Of a stretch of 13,704 nucleotides of DNA, positions 6,773-13,206 are shown piece after piece (positions within the stretch are counted from its first letter, which is position 1; every line of letters starts with the position of its first letter). The DNA lies in contig CAZSPL010000094.1 in the NCBI GenBank assembly GCA_964608735.1, positions 1 to 13,704 of the forward strand, read 5' to 3'. Both the position numbers and the translations under genes were made by a program. Under the pieces are notes generated by a model. It searched no databases. It saw nothing but the letters and a program-made list of their open reading frames with translations, and was not told the origin of the DNA. This DNA is from CAZSPL01 sp964608735. Its GTDB lineage: Bacteria > JAJVIF01 > JAPKYR01 > CAZSPL01.

Positions 6773-7306
6773 TTACGGATTGGCGGGGCCCCCTTCTCCG
6801 GTGCCCTCCGGCGGCCACGCTTCCCTGTTGTCATCATCGGGATCAGGGATCTGATACTCGTAATGACAGGTTATGCAGAACGGGTCATGTATCCGCGGAT
6901 CGATATCGTCATTGTTCTCGCCGGGTACCAACACGAAATCGAGACGGCCGTTGCCGCCCGGGCTCAGCGACCAGAGCTGCGGATCTGGGCGTTTGAAGCC
7001 ATTCTTGCTCACGACCACGACAATCCTTCCGTGCGGCACATTCGCGGTGTACCACCCGGTACCGTCGGTGGCGGTGGTTACGCTGACCACTTCGCTTTCT
7101 GTACCATCGGTGAACGGGCTGCTGATGATATGCACTGTAGCATTAAGTACCGGCTGGTCTCCGACAATGTTAAGCACATTGCCGCGGATGATGCCGGGAT
7201 CCCTCTGGGGAGCGATTACAATCTGCTCGCTGCCGGAACATCCCATGAAGAGGCCAAGGGATACCAGAAAAGAGCAAGCCAGCACAATAGCAAGCTTACG
7301 AGACAA
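6773..7306 (-). CDS. Small lipoprotein with beta-sandwich domain and CxxCH haem motif
   Basis: A 177-residue lipoprotein. The TTG at 7304-7306 is the start: AGAGGTG (7312-7318) lies five bases before it, and the next residues SRKLAIVLACSFLVSLGLF form a clean signal peptide ending in the lipobox MGC (Cys23). Longer versions would begin at an ATG inside the promoter -10. Residues about 39-128 look like a carboxypeptidase-regulatory-like domain (IIRGNVLNIVGDQPVLNATV, then DGTGWYTANVPHG). Near the C-terminus, DPFCITCHYEY holds one CxxCH (C144, C147, H148), the covalent attachment site of c-type haem, and export makes that chemically possible. The acidic, Pro-rich tail that follows is short, and no distal ligand is evident. 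It is the first gene of an operon with the PLD-like lipoprotein. Confidence 0.78.
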   Translation of the reverse strand: MSRKLAIVLACSFLVSLGLFMGCSGSEQIVIAPQRDPGIIRGNVLNIVGDQPVLNATVHIISSPFTDGTESEVVSVTTATDGTGWYTANVPHGRIVVVVSKNGFKRPDPQLWSLSPGGNGRLDFVLVPGENNDDIDPRIHDPFCITCHYEYQIPDPDDDNREAWPPEGTGEGGPANP

Positions 7307-7328
7307 CTTAGCACCTCTTTGCTCACTC

Positions 7329-7437
7329 TTATGAGCGGTATTTCCTACTATTAAGGTGTTAATCATATCAATATAGTTTTTGAAATGCAACCCGCGGAAA
7401 AAACCGGTTTTTAATATTTTCTGATATCCGCTCATAA
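7329..7437. repeat. 10-bp inverted repeat bracketing a promoter
   Basis: TTATGAGCGG (7329-7338) and CCGCTCATAA (7428-7437) are exact reverse complements, with centres 99 bases apart. The promoter for the CxxCH lipoprotein (7362-7390) lies between them. A 14-bp palindrome AAAAACCGGTTTTT (7399-7412) also sits there. The arrangement would fit a looping regulator or a long-range RNA hairpin; neither is proved. Confidence 0.5.
7362..7390 (-). promoter_or_regulatory. Promoter of the CxxCH/PLD lipoprotein operon
   Basis: On the minus strand: -35 TTGCAT (7385-7390), exactly 17 bases of spacer, then the extended -10 TGATATGAT (-10 hexamer 7362-7367). Transcription would begin about 50 bases before the TTG start at 7306. 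An ATG inside the -10 explains why the longer open frame cannot be used. Confidence 0.55.
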
Positions 7438-7538
7438 TCGTATTTTTCTTCTCCGCCTCCCGGATATTGCCAACCCGGGCTCGCATGCTGAACTCCACCA
7501 GATGAGAGGCCGCGCACATTGAAAAGGTTCGAAAAGAA

Positions 7539-7578
7539 GTTACAAAAAGTTACAATAATTTACCATAGGTTACACGCC
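7539..7578 (+). promoter_or_regulatory. Four phased 10-bp GTTACA-like repeats (operator candidate)
   Basis: GTTACA begins at 7539, 7549 and 7569, and TTTACC at 7559, so four units follow with an exact 10-base period on one face of the helix. The pair TTTACC....GTTACA resembles OmpR-family response-regulator sites, which are tandem half-sites ten bases apart. The array lies in the divergent 7307-7698 region, between the lipoprotein operon and the hydrolase gene. It is well placed upstream of the hydrolase -10 candidates. The regulator itself is not in this window. Confidence 0.5.
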
Positions 7579-7629
7579 CGTGTCAAGGTCTCGGGGTGAA
7601 AAAATCCAAGAATTTCATATTATTCATGA

Positions 7630-7663
7630 TGATATGATTAGAAGCGATAGAACATGATAAAAT
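7630..7663 (+). promoter_or_regulatory. Tandem extended -10 candidates for the hydrolase gene
   Basis: Two extended -10 elements occur: TGATATGAT (7630-7638) and TGATAAAAT (7655-7663). Neither has a good -35, consistent with a need for an activator such as one binding the phased repeats just upstream. The second would give a leader of about 30 bases. Confidence 0.35.
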
Positions 7664-7698
7664 TCGATTAAGTGAAAGGGCTTCGGAAGGTGATTCAG

Positions 7699-8619
7699 AT
7701 GCGAATTCCGGCAGTTGTTTCCTTAGCTATAATCCTCACGCTCACCTTAGCTTGCGGCTCGCGTGTGGCGGCTCGCGACAGGGAGGGCGAAAGGCCGGGT
7801 ACCCCGCGGCTGCGCAATGCCGAGGCGGTGCAGGAATATACCTACAGGACAGTCGACGGCATCGACCTGAAGGGCGATCTCTATATGCCCGCTGATGCCG
7901 ATGCGGAACCGCCGGTCGTGGTGCTAATTCACGGCGGGGCGTGGCGTTCGGGGGATAAGAGGGGAATGGCGGCGTATGCATTGGAATTCGTGAAGCGCGG
8001 CTATGCCTGCTTCGCAATCAATTACCGGCTTACGCCGAAGGGAAGGTTTCCGAACAACGTCAACGACTGCAAGGCGGCGGTTCAATGGCTGCGCGAATAT
8101 GCCCGCCGCCTCGGGATTGACGGCGGGCGTATCGCCGCGGCGGGGGGGTCGGCGGGAGGACACCTGTCGGCCTTCATCGGGGCCACCGGCGACGACGAGG
8201 GCTTCAACGCCGCTGAATATGCGGCATCGGGTGAGATAAACGCGGTGATCGCATTCTATGGAGTTTTCGATTTTAAGGAGCTGGTTGATACTACAAGGGA
8301 TGACTGGCCGTACCTCGAATTGAGGGACGAAGGAGTCAGCCTGCGCGACCACCTCGCGATGATAAGCCCCATCAGCTACGTGACACCCGACGATCCACCG
8401 GTGTTTCTCATTCACGGCATCGAGGATTCCCTCGTTCCTTACGAACAGTCGGAGATATATCACGACGCGCTGCAGAAGGTCGGTGTTCCCACTGAGCTGC
8501 TGCTCGTCGAAAACGCGGAGCATGGTCTCGTACCCGTGAAGGGGAAGGGGATGAATCCCTCATGGGATGAAGCCATCAATGAAGCGATAGACTGGCTTGA
8601 CGGGATAATGATGAAATAG
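7699..8619 (+). CDS. Exported alpha/beta-hydrolase (BD-FAE/acetyl-esterase-like)
   Basis: A 306-residue carboxylester hydrolase of the HSL/BD-FAE type. Oxyanion-hole motif HGGAW (78-82), nucleophile elbow GGSAGG with Ser151, acid Asp243 in HGIED, and His275 in ENAEHG complete a catalytic triad. The N-terminus is a signal peptide with a likely lipobox Cys19 (TLAC, not ideal), so the enzyme should be in the periplasm or on the envelope. I use the ATG at 7699: GGAAGGTGA lies five bases before it. A GTG at 7672 would add nine residues but has no binding site. Likely substrates are acetyl or other short ester decorations on sugars; this is family-based inference. It stands alone, convergent with the gene at 8701. 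Confidence 0.88.
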   Translation: MRIPAVVSLAIILTLTLACGSRVAARDREGERPGTPRLRNAEAVQEYTYRTVDGIDLKGDLYMPADADAEPPVVVLIHGGAWRSGDKRGMAAYALEFVKRGYACFAINYRLTPKGRFPNNVNDCKAAVQWLREYARRLGIDGGRIAAAGGSAGGHLSAFIGATGDDEGFNAAEYAASGEINAVIAFYGVFDFKELVDTTRDDWPYLELRDEGVSLRDHLAMISPISYVTPDDPPVFLIHGIEDSLVPYEQSEIYHDALQKVGVPTELLLVENAEHGLVPVKGKGMNPSWDEAINEAIDWLDGIMMK

Positions 8620-8640
8620 ATTACACGTTCCGATACCGCG

Positions 8641-8667
8641 AAAAAAACGCGTACTCTCGTACGCGTT
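8641..8667 (-). terminator. Rho-independent terminator of the gene at 8701
   Basis: AACGCGTAC (8646-8654) and GTACGCGTT (8659-8667) form a perfect 9-bp stem with a 4-base loop. On the minus strand it runs into seven T (8641-8647). It lies between convergent genes and may also slow plus-strand transcription from the hydrolase, though there is no T-run on that side. Confidence 0.85.
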
Positions 8668-8700
8668 GCCCAAGTCACATTCCACCGATGAGATTGAATT

Positions 8701-9639
8701 TTATAATCCGACCATTTTCCTGGCGAGATCGTTCGGAACGGTCTTTCCATTGATGACTTCGACCAGGCCGTTGATGTCCCAGTACAGGAAGTACTTCATC
8801 CCCTGGTTGGCGCAGTATCCGATGATATCGCCTGCTTCCTCGGTAGTGAGTACGGGCACATTGGGCGGGGGTAGATGAAGAGTGTAGAGCCAGAACGACG
8901 CATACCATTCCGGCTCGAGGCTCTCCGGCTGGTCGGTCCATCCCGAGATGTAGCCGCCGCGAATCACGCCGGCGTAGACATCATCGATATTACCTCCGCC
9001 AAGGTTGCAGACATATTTCTCGATTTCGTACATATGGAACATGGGCAGGAAGATATCCGCGAGGGGCTGTGGTTTTTCATCGTCGAACTGCGTGGCCTCG
9101 CGGGTCGTCATCCACTTGATTTCAGGATATGCGGCTTTGTACTGCAGGTACATGGTATTGTTCTGGATGATTTCGCTGGTTTCCCTGACTTCATCGGAGA
9201 TTCCGGGGATGAAGAAAAACCAGTCGGCGGCATTGAACCATCCCTTCTGTTTCCAATGCAGATAGGTCGGTCCGAGCTTGTCGAGTGAATGATCGCTCAC
9301 GGGAAACCAGAAACTCATGTTCGCAGCCATTGGATGCGCGAGCATCAGTGGAACTATCCTGTCGCAATCGGCGAAATCGAGGCCGTGCCCGGTCCATTTC
9401 GGCGCGTAGACATCATCGCCGTAAAGCGTGACGCCTCTTTCGAACGCCGTCCAGAAGAGTCTCTCAATGTCGGTGCCCGGGAATTCATTGTAGAGCCTCG
9501 CGGGATTCACCCCGACAAGAATCTGCGGCCTGGGTGGAGTAAGATCAGCTGAGCGGTCCAATGGCGGCTGCGTGGCGGATACCCCGGAACATCCCGCGCA
9601 CAAAATCAGTGCGCAGAGCGCCAGCAATGCGAACCTCAT
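8701..9639 (-). CDS. Lipoprotein, possibly DUF4091/glycoside-hydrolase-like
   Basis: A 312-residue protein with a signal peptide and lipobox Cys17 (LCAGC). The ATG at 9637-9639 is chosen because AAGGAGGAG (9646-9654) lies six bases before it. The body is rich in aromatic residues. It contains segments that resemble the end of DUF4091/GH123-type barrels: AAYPEIKWMTTREA, ADIFLPMFHMYE, EPEWYASFWLY and MKYFLYWDINGL (the latter about 281-292). In such proteins these lie in the sugar-binding barrel. I cannot name an acid/base pair with confidence, so enzymatic activity is open. It is a single-gene unit with a promoter at 9791-9819 and its own terminator. Confidence 0.7.
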   Translation of the reverse strand: MRFALLALCALILCAGCSGVSATQPPLDRSADLTPPRPQILVGVNPARLYNEFPGTDIERLFWTAFERGVTLYGDDVYAPKWTGHGLDFADCDRIVPLMLAHPMAANMSFWFPVSDHSLDKLGPTYLHWKQKGWFNAADWFFFIPGISDEVRETSEIIQNNTMYLQYKAAYPEIKWMTTREATQFDDEKPQPLADIFLPMFHMYEIEKYVCNLGGGNIDDVYAGVIRGGYISGWTDQPESLEPEWYASFWLYTLHLPPPNVPVLTTEEAGDIIGYCANQGMKYFLYWDINGLVEVINGKTVPNDLARKMVGL

Positions 9640-9786
9640 AGTTAACTCCTCCTTGCTTCCCCCTGAGATAAAACACACGGCAGACTGATAATGCCTCCAG
9701 CCGTGGAGGTTCGTTACGCATTCGATTTTCCGAGAACCCTTGGATTTATTTTGAGCGGTTCAACCAACCACTTCTCAAAAACTGTC

Positions 9787-9819
9787 GGACAATATACGTG
9801 TATTCTGGTCTATTGTCCA
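9787..9819 (-). promoter_or_regulatory. Promoter overlaid by an inverted-repeat operator
   Basis: On the minus strand: -35 TGGACA (9814-9819; five of six), 17 bases, -10 TATATT (9791-9796; five of six). Exact inverted arms GGACAATA (9787-9794) and TATTGTCC (9811-9818), with 16 bases between, cover both hexamers. A dimeric repressor bound there would block this promoter. The leader to the ATG at 9639 is about 145 bases and contains the small hairpin CCTCCA..TGGAGG (9694-9709). Confidence 0.55.
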
Positions 9820-9893
9820 TAATTAATGTCGTGAAATCATCGGAAAATGGGACTTTTTGTCTCAAACTCGCGCTCCGAGCCGAAAAGCTCTAT

Positions 9894-9899
9894 TATAAT
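9894..9899 (+). promoter_or_regulatory. -10 candidate for the beta-helix gene
   Basis: A perfect TATAAT lies about 33 bases before the ATG at 9932. No recognisable -35 stands 16-18 bases upstream, so it may be weak or activator-dependent. Confidence 0.35.
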
Positions 9900-9931
9900 C
9901 AGACATCCAAAGCAACCTCGGGAGGGAGGAG

Positions 9932-11245
9932 ATGGCAAGATCTGTCTTTTTTTTATCTGCGCTGTTCTTTTTCGCAGTCATCCCAGCGCTCGGCGGGGGC
10001 GTGTATTCGGCATCGGCGCAGGATGAACAGGGGCCTATCGTGGTCGATGACGGGACCGGCGCGCGGTATTACAACGACCTGCAGGAAGCTATCGACTCAG
10101 CGGCGCATGATTCCTATATATTCATCATGCCCGGGATATACGAAGCGCATCCGGAGGATTTCGTCGAAGAATTATGCGGTAATTGCCTCGACCCGGTGAC
10201 GGATGTGAATGCATCGAGGGGTTTTTATATAGCGGGGAAGTCGCTGACGATAATGGGCTCCGGTGCCGAACAGACGGAACTTGTGACGGAAGCGGGGTAT
10301 GGGGTGTTCATCGAGGACTGCCCCGATGTCAAAATCCTCAATCTCTCGATAACCGGTGGTGTGCGCGACCAGGACGGCGCGGCGACATGCGCGGCGGTGG
10401 TGGCGCGTAATTCGGGGATCGAGGTGGCTTATTGCGAGATTCATGACAACCAGGGGGATTATGAGAAACCCATCGCGGGAATCGGCGGCGTATTCGGGCG
10501 CGAAGGCGCGATGCTGAATATTCATCACAACGTAATCCGCGATAATTCGTGGGACGGGGTGGCGCTTTACAGGGGAGCCGTCGCGCAGATTCACGATAAC
10601 GAAATTTACAACGGGCGCGGCGCCGGTGTGGGAATCACGTGGGATGCGCGGGCCGATGTAGTGCGAAACGACATCCACGACTACTGGAAAGGCATCGGGG
10701 CGTTCGGCGAGACGAGGGTAGGGGCATATCACAACTTCGTCCACGACCTCGACGGCTGGGGAATCATCGCCACCGGCACATCGGATATGATATGCCGCAA
10801 CAACACGGTGGTGAGATGCGGGAATGTCGGCATCGCGGGATGGAGCGACGAAGCGACGATGGAGATAGTCAACAACATCATCGCGTATAACGGCGAGCGG
10901 GAGAAATGGGTCGCGCCGAGGGTCGGCATATGGATGAATTGCATCGAAGGGAATTACCGGATCGCGTACAACCTTTTCTTCGACAACCACGATTGCGATG
11001 TGGCATTCGGCTATATCGAGACCGGTGACGACTGGACATACGAGGAGGAACGCGATTTCATCGGGGAGGAAGGCAATATCAAGGCGGGCCCGATGTTCAT
11101 TGATGAAGGTCCGGAAACGCGCATGACAAGCCCGTGCCGTGATGCGGGCGATCCGCAATACGTCGATCTCGACGGTACGAGGTCGGATATCGGGGCGATT
11201 TTTGCGGGAGATGCAGGAGATACGGATGCTCGTGGAACCGGTTGA
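9932..11245 (+). CDS. Secreted right-handed beta-helix protein (PbH1 repeats)
   Basis: A 437-residue exported protein. A signal peptide (FFLSALFFFAVIPALGGG, cut near SASAQ at about 30) precedes a region YYNDLQEAIDSAAHDSYIFI, typical of DUF1565/NosD-like beta-helix starts. From about 115 to 325 the chain repeats short units such as IHHNVIRDNSWDGVALY, IHDNEIYNGRGAGVGI and ICRNNTVVRCGNVGIAGW, the PbH1 pattern. The end has the common GDPQYVDLDGTRSDIGAIF closing motif. Such folds bind or cleave polysaccharides (lyase, epimerase), but no catalytic set is clear. The ATG has GGAGG (9921-9925) six bases upstream. The protease gene follows after 146 bases with its own promoter. Between them there is no clear terminator. 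Confidence 0.85.
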   Translation: MARSVFFLSALFFFAVIPALGGGVYSASAQDEQGPIVVDDGTGARYYNDLQEAIDSAAHDSYIFIMPGIYEAHPEDFVEELCGNCLDPVTDVNASRGFYIAGKSLTIMGSGAEQTELVTEAGYGVFIEDCPDVKILNLSITGGVRDQDGAATCAAVVARNSGIEVAYCEIHDNQGDYEKPIAGIGGVFGREGAMLNIHHNVIRDNSWDGVALYRGAVAQIHDNEIYNGRGAGVGITWDARADVVRNDIHDYWKGIGAFGETRVGAYHNFVHDLDGWGIIATGTSDMICRNNTVVRCGNVGIAGWSDEATMEIVNNIIAYNGEREKWVAPRVGIWMNCIEGNYRIAYNLFFDNHDCDVAFGYIETGDDWTYEEERDFIGEEGNIKAGPMFIDEGPETRMTSPCRDAGDPQYVDLDGTRSDIGAIFAGDAGDTDARGTG

Positions 11246-11320
11246 TTTTTCGCGGCGGCCCCGATAATCCGGTAATATAAGTGACATTGCAGGGGATGTT
11301 TATATTGATAAGAAGAACCG

Positions 11321-11349
11321 TTGTTGCGGCGCTTATGCTGTGATATATT
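11321..11349 (+). promoter_or_regulatory. Promoter of the HtrA-like protease gene
   Basis: TTGTTG (11321-11326), a 17-base spacer, then the extended -10 TGATATATT (TG at 11341, hexamer 11344-11349; five of six). The leader to the ATG at 11392 is about 35 bases. Confidence 0.45.
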
Positions 11350-11391
11350 CTTTATCTGTCGTTAAACGACTTTTAAATGGAGGTGGCGGCC

Positions 11392-12741
11392 ATGCCCCGC
11401 ACCGTCAGAATTTTCGCACTACTCGGAATTACGTTTCTGCTGTTTTTATGCTTTACAAGCGCGGCATTCGCTAATCTCGAAAAAGCGAAGCAGGCCAGCG
11501 TGTCGATAGTATCGAGCTACGGCACCGGCGACAACGCGGTGTATTCATCCGGCTCGGGATTCATCGTCACGAGCGACGGCTTCATCGTAACCAACGCGCA
11601 TGTCATCATCTCGAATGACATCATGGTCGATGTGAAGATCGGGAATTTCAAGCACCAGGTTTCCGCCATTTTGTATTTTCTCGACGACAACATCGATATT
11701 GCTGTCATCAAGGTTTCCCTCGGGGGCCTTGAATACCTCGAGCTCGGCGATGACTCCACCCTCACTCTCGGCGAGAGGCTGTTCGCTCTCGGCTCGCCGC
11801 TGATTTTCACGGATATCCTTACCGACGGGATCTTCAGCGGATATAACGAGGAACTCGGAATGATCCAGCATACCGCCGAGCTTTCGCACGGCAACAGCGG
11901 CGGTCCGCTGGTGACCGAGGAGGGAGTCGTGATGGGAGTGAATACCATCGTCATCGCGATACCCGGCGAAAGCCGCTACTATTTCTCTGTACCGGCGCAT
12001 GTGGTCAAAGCAGTGATGGACGGCCTGAAATCGCAGACTACGCTCCAGGAAATCAAGGTCGACCCGGTGAAGCGTCTCGGGATGTACGATGAGGAAATCG
12101 TCGATGAGCCTTACACGGCTCCATCGACGCCATCGACCCCTTCAACTCCGTCGACTCCATCTTATGGCAGCACCGGCGCACAGGTTGACGCGAACTATGT
12201 CGCAGACTTGATTGCGAACTACCCCGACGGATGGAAGGAGCATTATTCCGATGTGCTCGGTTATTCCATCGAAGTACCGGATTTCTACACGGTCTCGCTC
12301 ACGTCCATTGAGGACTTCACGGCAAGCGGCGCGGATGTCAGCATCAGTTACGATGATTACAACGACCCGTACTGGACAGCAGTGCCGGGGCTTATCATCT
12401 ATGCCGGATATCCCGATTCGGAATCATGGGCCGACTACAAGAAGAGCATGTGGGGCCTGTTCGAAGCGACCGGTTTTATACGGGATACCTCGTTTGGCCA
12501 GGAAGACGCCGCCCTGTCGATATTTCCGTGGTTGGAATTCGACTGGTACTGGTTCAACGGCGATGCGAACCAGGATCTTGGTAATCTCTCGATGGCGACA
12601 TACTTCGTGCGGGATACCGAGAACCCGCAATACTTCTACTGCCTGGCGTTTCTGTTCGATGTGACGGTGGATGAAAATACGTTCCAGGATGTTACACTGA
12701 ACCTGGTATACGAAATTATCGCGTCGTTTATCACATTCTAA
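11392..12741 (+). CDS. HtrA-like (S1C) serine protease with Ser-Thr-Pro linker and novel C-terminal domain
   Basis: A 449-residue exported trypsin-like protease. A signal peptide ends at AFA (about 27). The protease domain (about 28-215) has the triad His70 (TNAHV), Asp102 (DDNIDIAVIKV) and Ser169 (HGNSGGP), as in DegP/HtrA. HtrA proteins normally carry PDZ domains after this. Here a Pro-Ser-Thr repeat linker (244-257) leads to a domain of about 185 residues with no PDZ signature, starting near ANYVADLIANYPDGWKEHYS and rich in aromatic residues and beta strands. It might be a substrate- or cell-wall-binding module. The ATG at 11392 is preferred to that at 11377, because GGAGGTG (11379-11385) lies six bases before it. 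A terminator follows. Confidence 0.9.
   Translation: MPRTVRIFALLGITFLLFLCFTSAAFANLEKAKQASVSIVSSYGTGDNAVYSSGSGFIVTSDGFIVTNAHVIISNDIMVDVKIGNFKHQVSAILYFLDDNIDIAVIKVSLGGLEYLELGDDSTLTLGERLFALGSPLIFTDILTDGIFSGYNEELGMIQHTAELSHGNSGGPLVTEEGVVMGVNTIVIAIPGESRYYFSVPAHVVKAVMDGLKSQTTLQEIKVDPVKRLGMYDEEIVDEPYTAPSTPSTPSTPSTPSYGSTGAQVDANYVADLIANYPDGWKEHYSDVLGYSIEVPDFYTVSLTSIEDFTASGADVSISYDDYNDPYWTAVPGLIIYAGYPDSESWADYKKSMWGLFEATGFIRDTSFGQEDAALSIFPWLEFDWYWFNGDANQDLGNLSMATYFVRDTENPQYFYCLAFLFDVTVDENTFQDVTLNLVYEIIASFITF
12121..12162 (+). repeat. 9-bp tandem repeat coding a Pro-Ser-Thr linker
   Basis: Four full 9-base units and a partial one (CCATCGACG, CCATCGACC, CCTTCAACT, CCGTCGACT, CCATCT) encode PST repeats. 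They join the protease domain to the C-terminal domain. Unit number may vary between strains. Confidence 0.85.
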
Positions 12742-12769
12742 GCGATGTTCGGAATATCAAGCTGAAATC

Positions 12770-12795
12770 AAGCCCGGTCGATGCCGGGCTTTTTT
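12770..12795 (+). terminator. Rho-independent terminator of the protease gene
   Basis: AAGCCCGG (12770-12777) pairs with CCGGGCTT (12784-12791) over a 6-base loop, followed by a T-run to 12795. It sits between the convergent protease and small membrane-protein genes and touches the latter's stop codon. Confidence 0.88.
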
Positions 12796-13028
12796 CATTC
12801 GGCGGTTTGCTTCGCGAGCTTGTACTGCTGGAATCCCTTGATGTTGAAGACGATCGAGGCGCCGAGAAGGAAGCAGGCGAGGCCGGTAATCAGCCCCTGC
12901 CAGAATGGGGAGATCATCCCGAGTCCGCCGAGGTGGATGCTCGCATAGCTCCCGACGATGCCGGCAACCAGGGATATCCATCCGATGGTGAGGAGGTTTC
13001 GGTAGTTCTTAATTTTGCTGCAGAACAT
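12795..13028 (-). CDS. Small two-helix membrane protein
   Basis: A 77-residue protein with two hydrophobic helices (about 12-33 and 45-66) joined by a short Gly/Pro-containing loop (HLGGLGMISPFW). A basic start (KIKNYRN) and a charged tail (KGFQQYKLAKQTAE) suggest both ends face the cytoplasm. The ATG at 13026-13028 is chosen for GAAGGTG (13034-13040) five bases upstream. An in-frame TTG at 13061 has no binding site. I do not recognise the family. It resembles generic small membrane proteins of unknown function. It converges on the protease gene and shares the terminator region. Confidence 0.7.
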   Translation of the reverse strand: MFCSKIKNYRNLLTIGWISLVAGIVGSYASIHLGGLGMISPFWQGLITGLACFLLGASIVFNIKGFQQYKLAKQTAE

Positions 13029-13155
13029 GGTTACACCTTCGCTTTCGAAATAAGCCTTCAACTGTTAGACACACGACGGGTGGGAATGGGTCATTTAAAC
13101 AATAAAAAGCAGGTCTTAAGCCAGATCCCAATGGCTGACAGGTTATCTTTTTGTG

Positions 13156-13183
13156 TTGTGCGTTCCTTGAATTATGGTAAAAT
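13156..13183 (+). promoter_or_regulatory. Promoter of the right-edge gene
   Basis: TTGTGC (13156-13161), a 16-base spacer, and TAAAAT (13178-13183) with an extended TGG before it. GGAGGAG (13193-13199) follows, seven bases before the ATG at 13207, so the transcript leader is short. The interval 13029-13206 has no other feature I can support. Confidence 0.4.
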
Positions 13184-13206
13184 TTCATACTTGGAGGAGT
13201 ACAGGA

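Noticed and set aside
10172..11287. A 371-codon open frame on the minus strand, opposite the beta-helix gene
   Set aside because: The plus strand has a signal peptide, a ribosome binding site and clear PbH1 repeats. The minus frame has low-complexity composition and is a shadow of GC-rich codons.
11281..11343. A 20-residue plus-strand mini-gene from GTG before the protease
   Set aside because: No ribosome binding site, and it overlaps the protease promoter; a chance frame.
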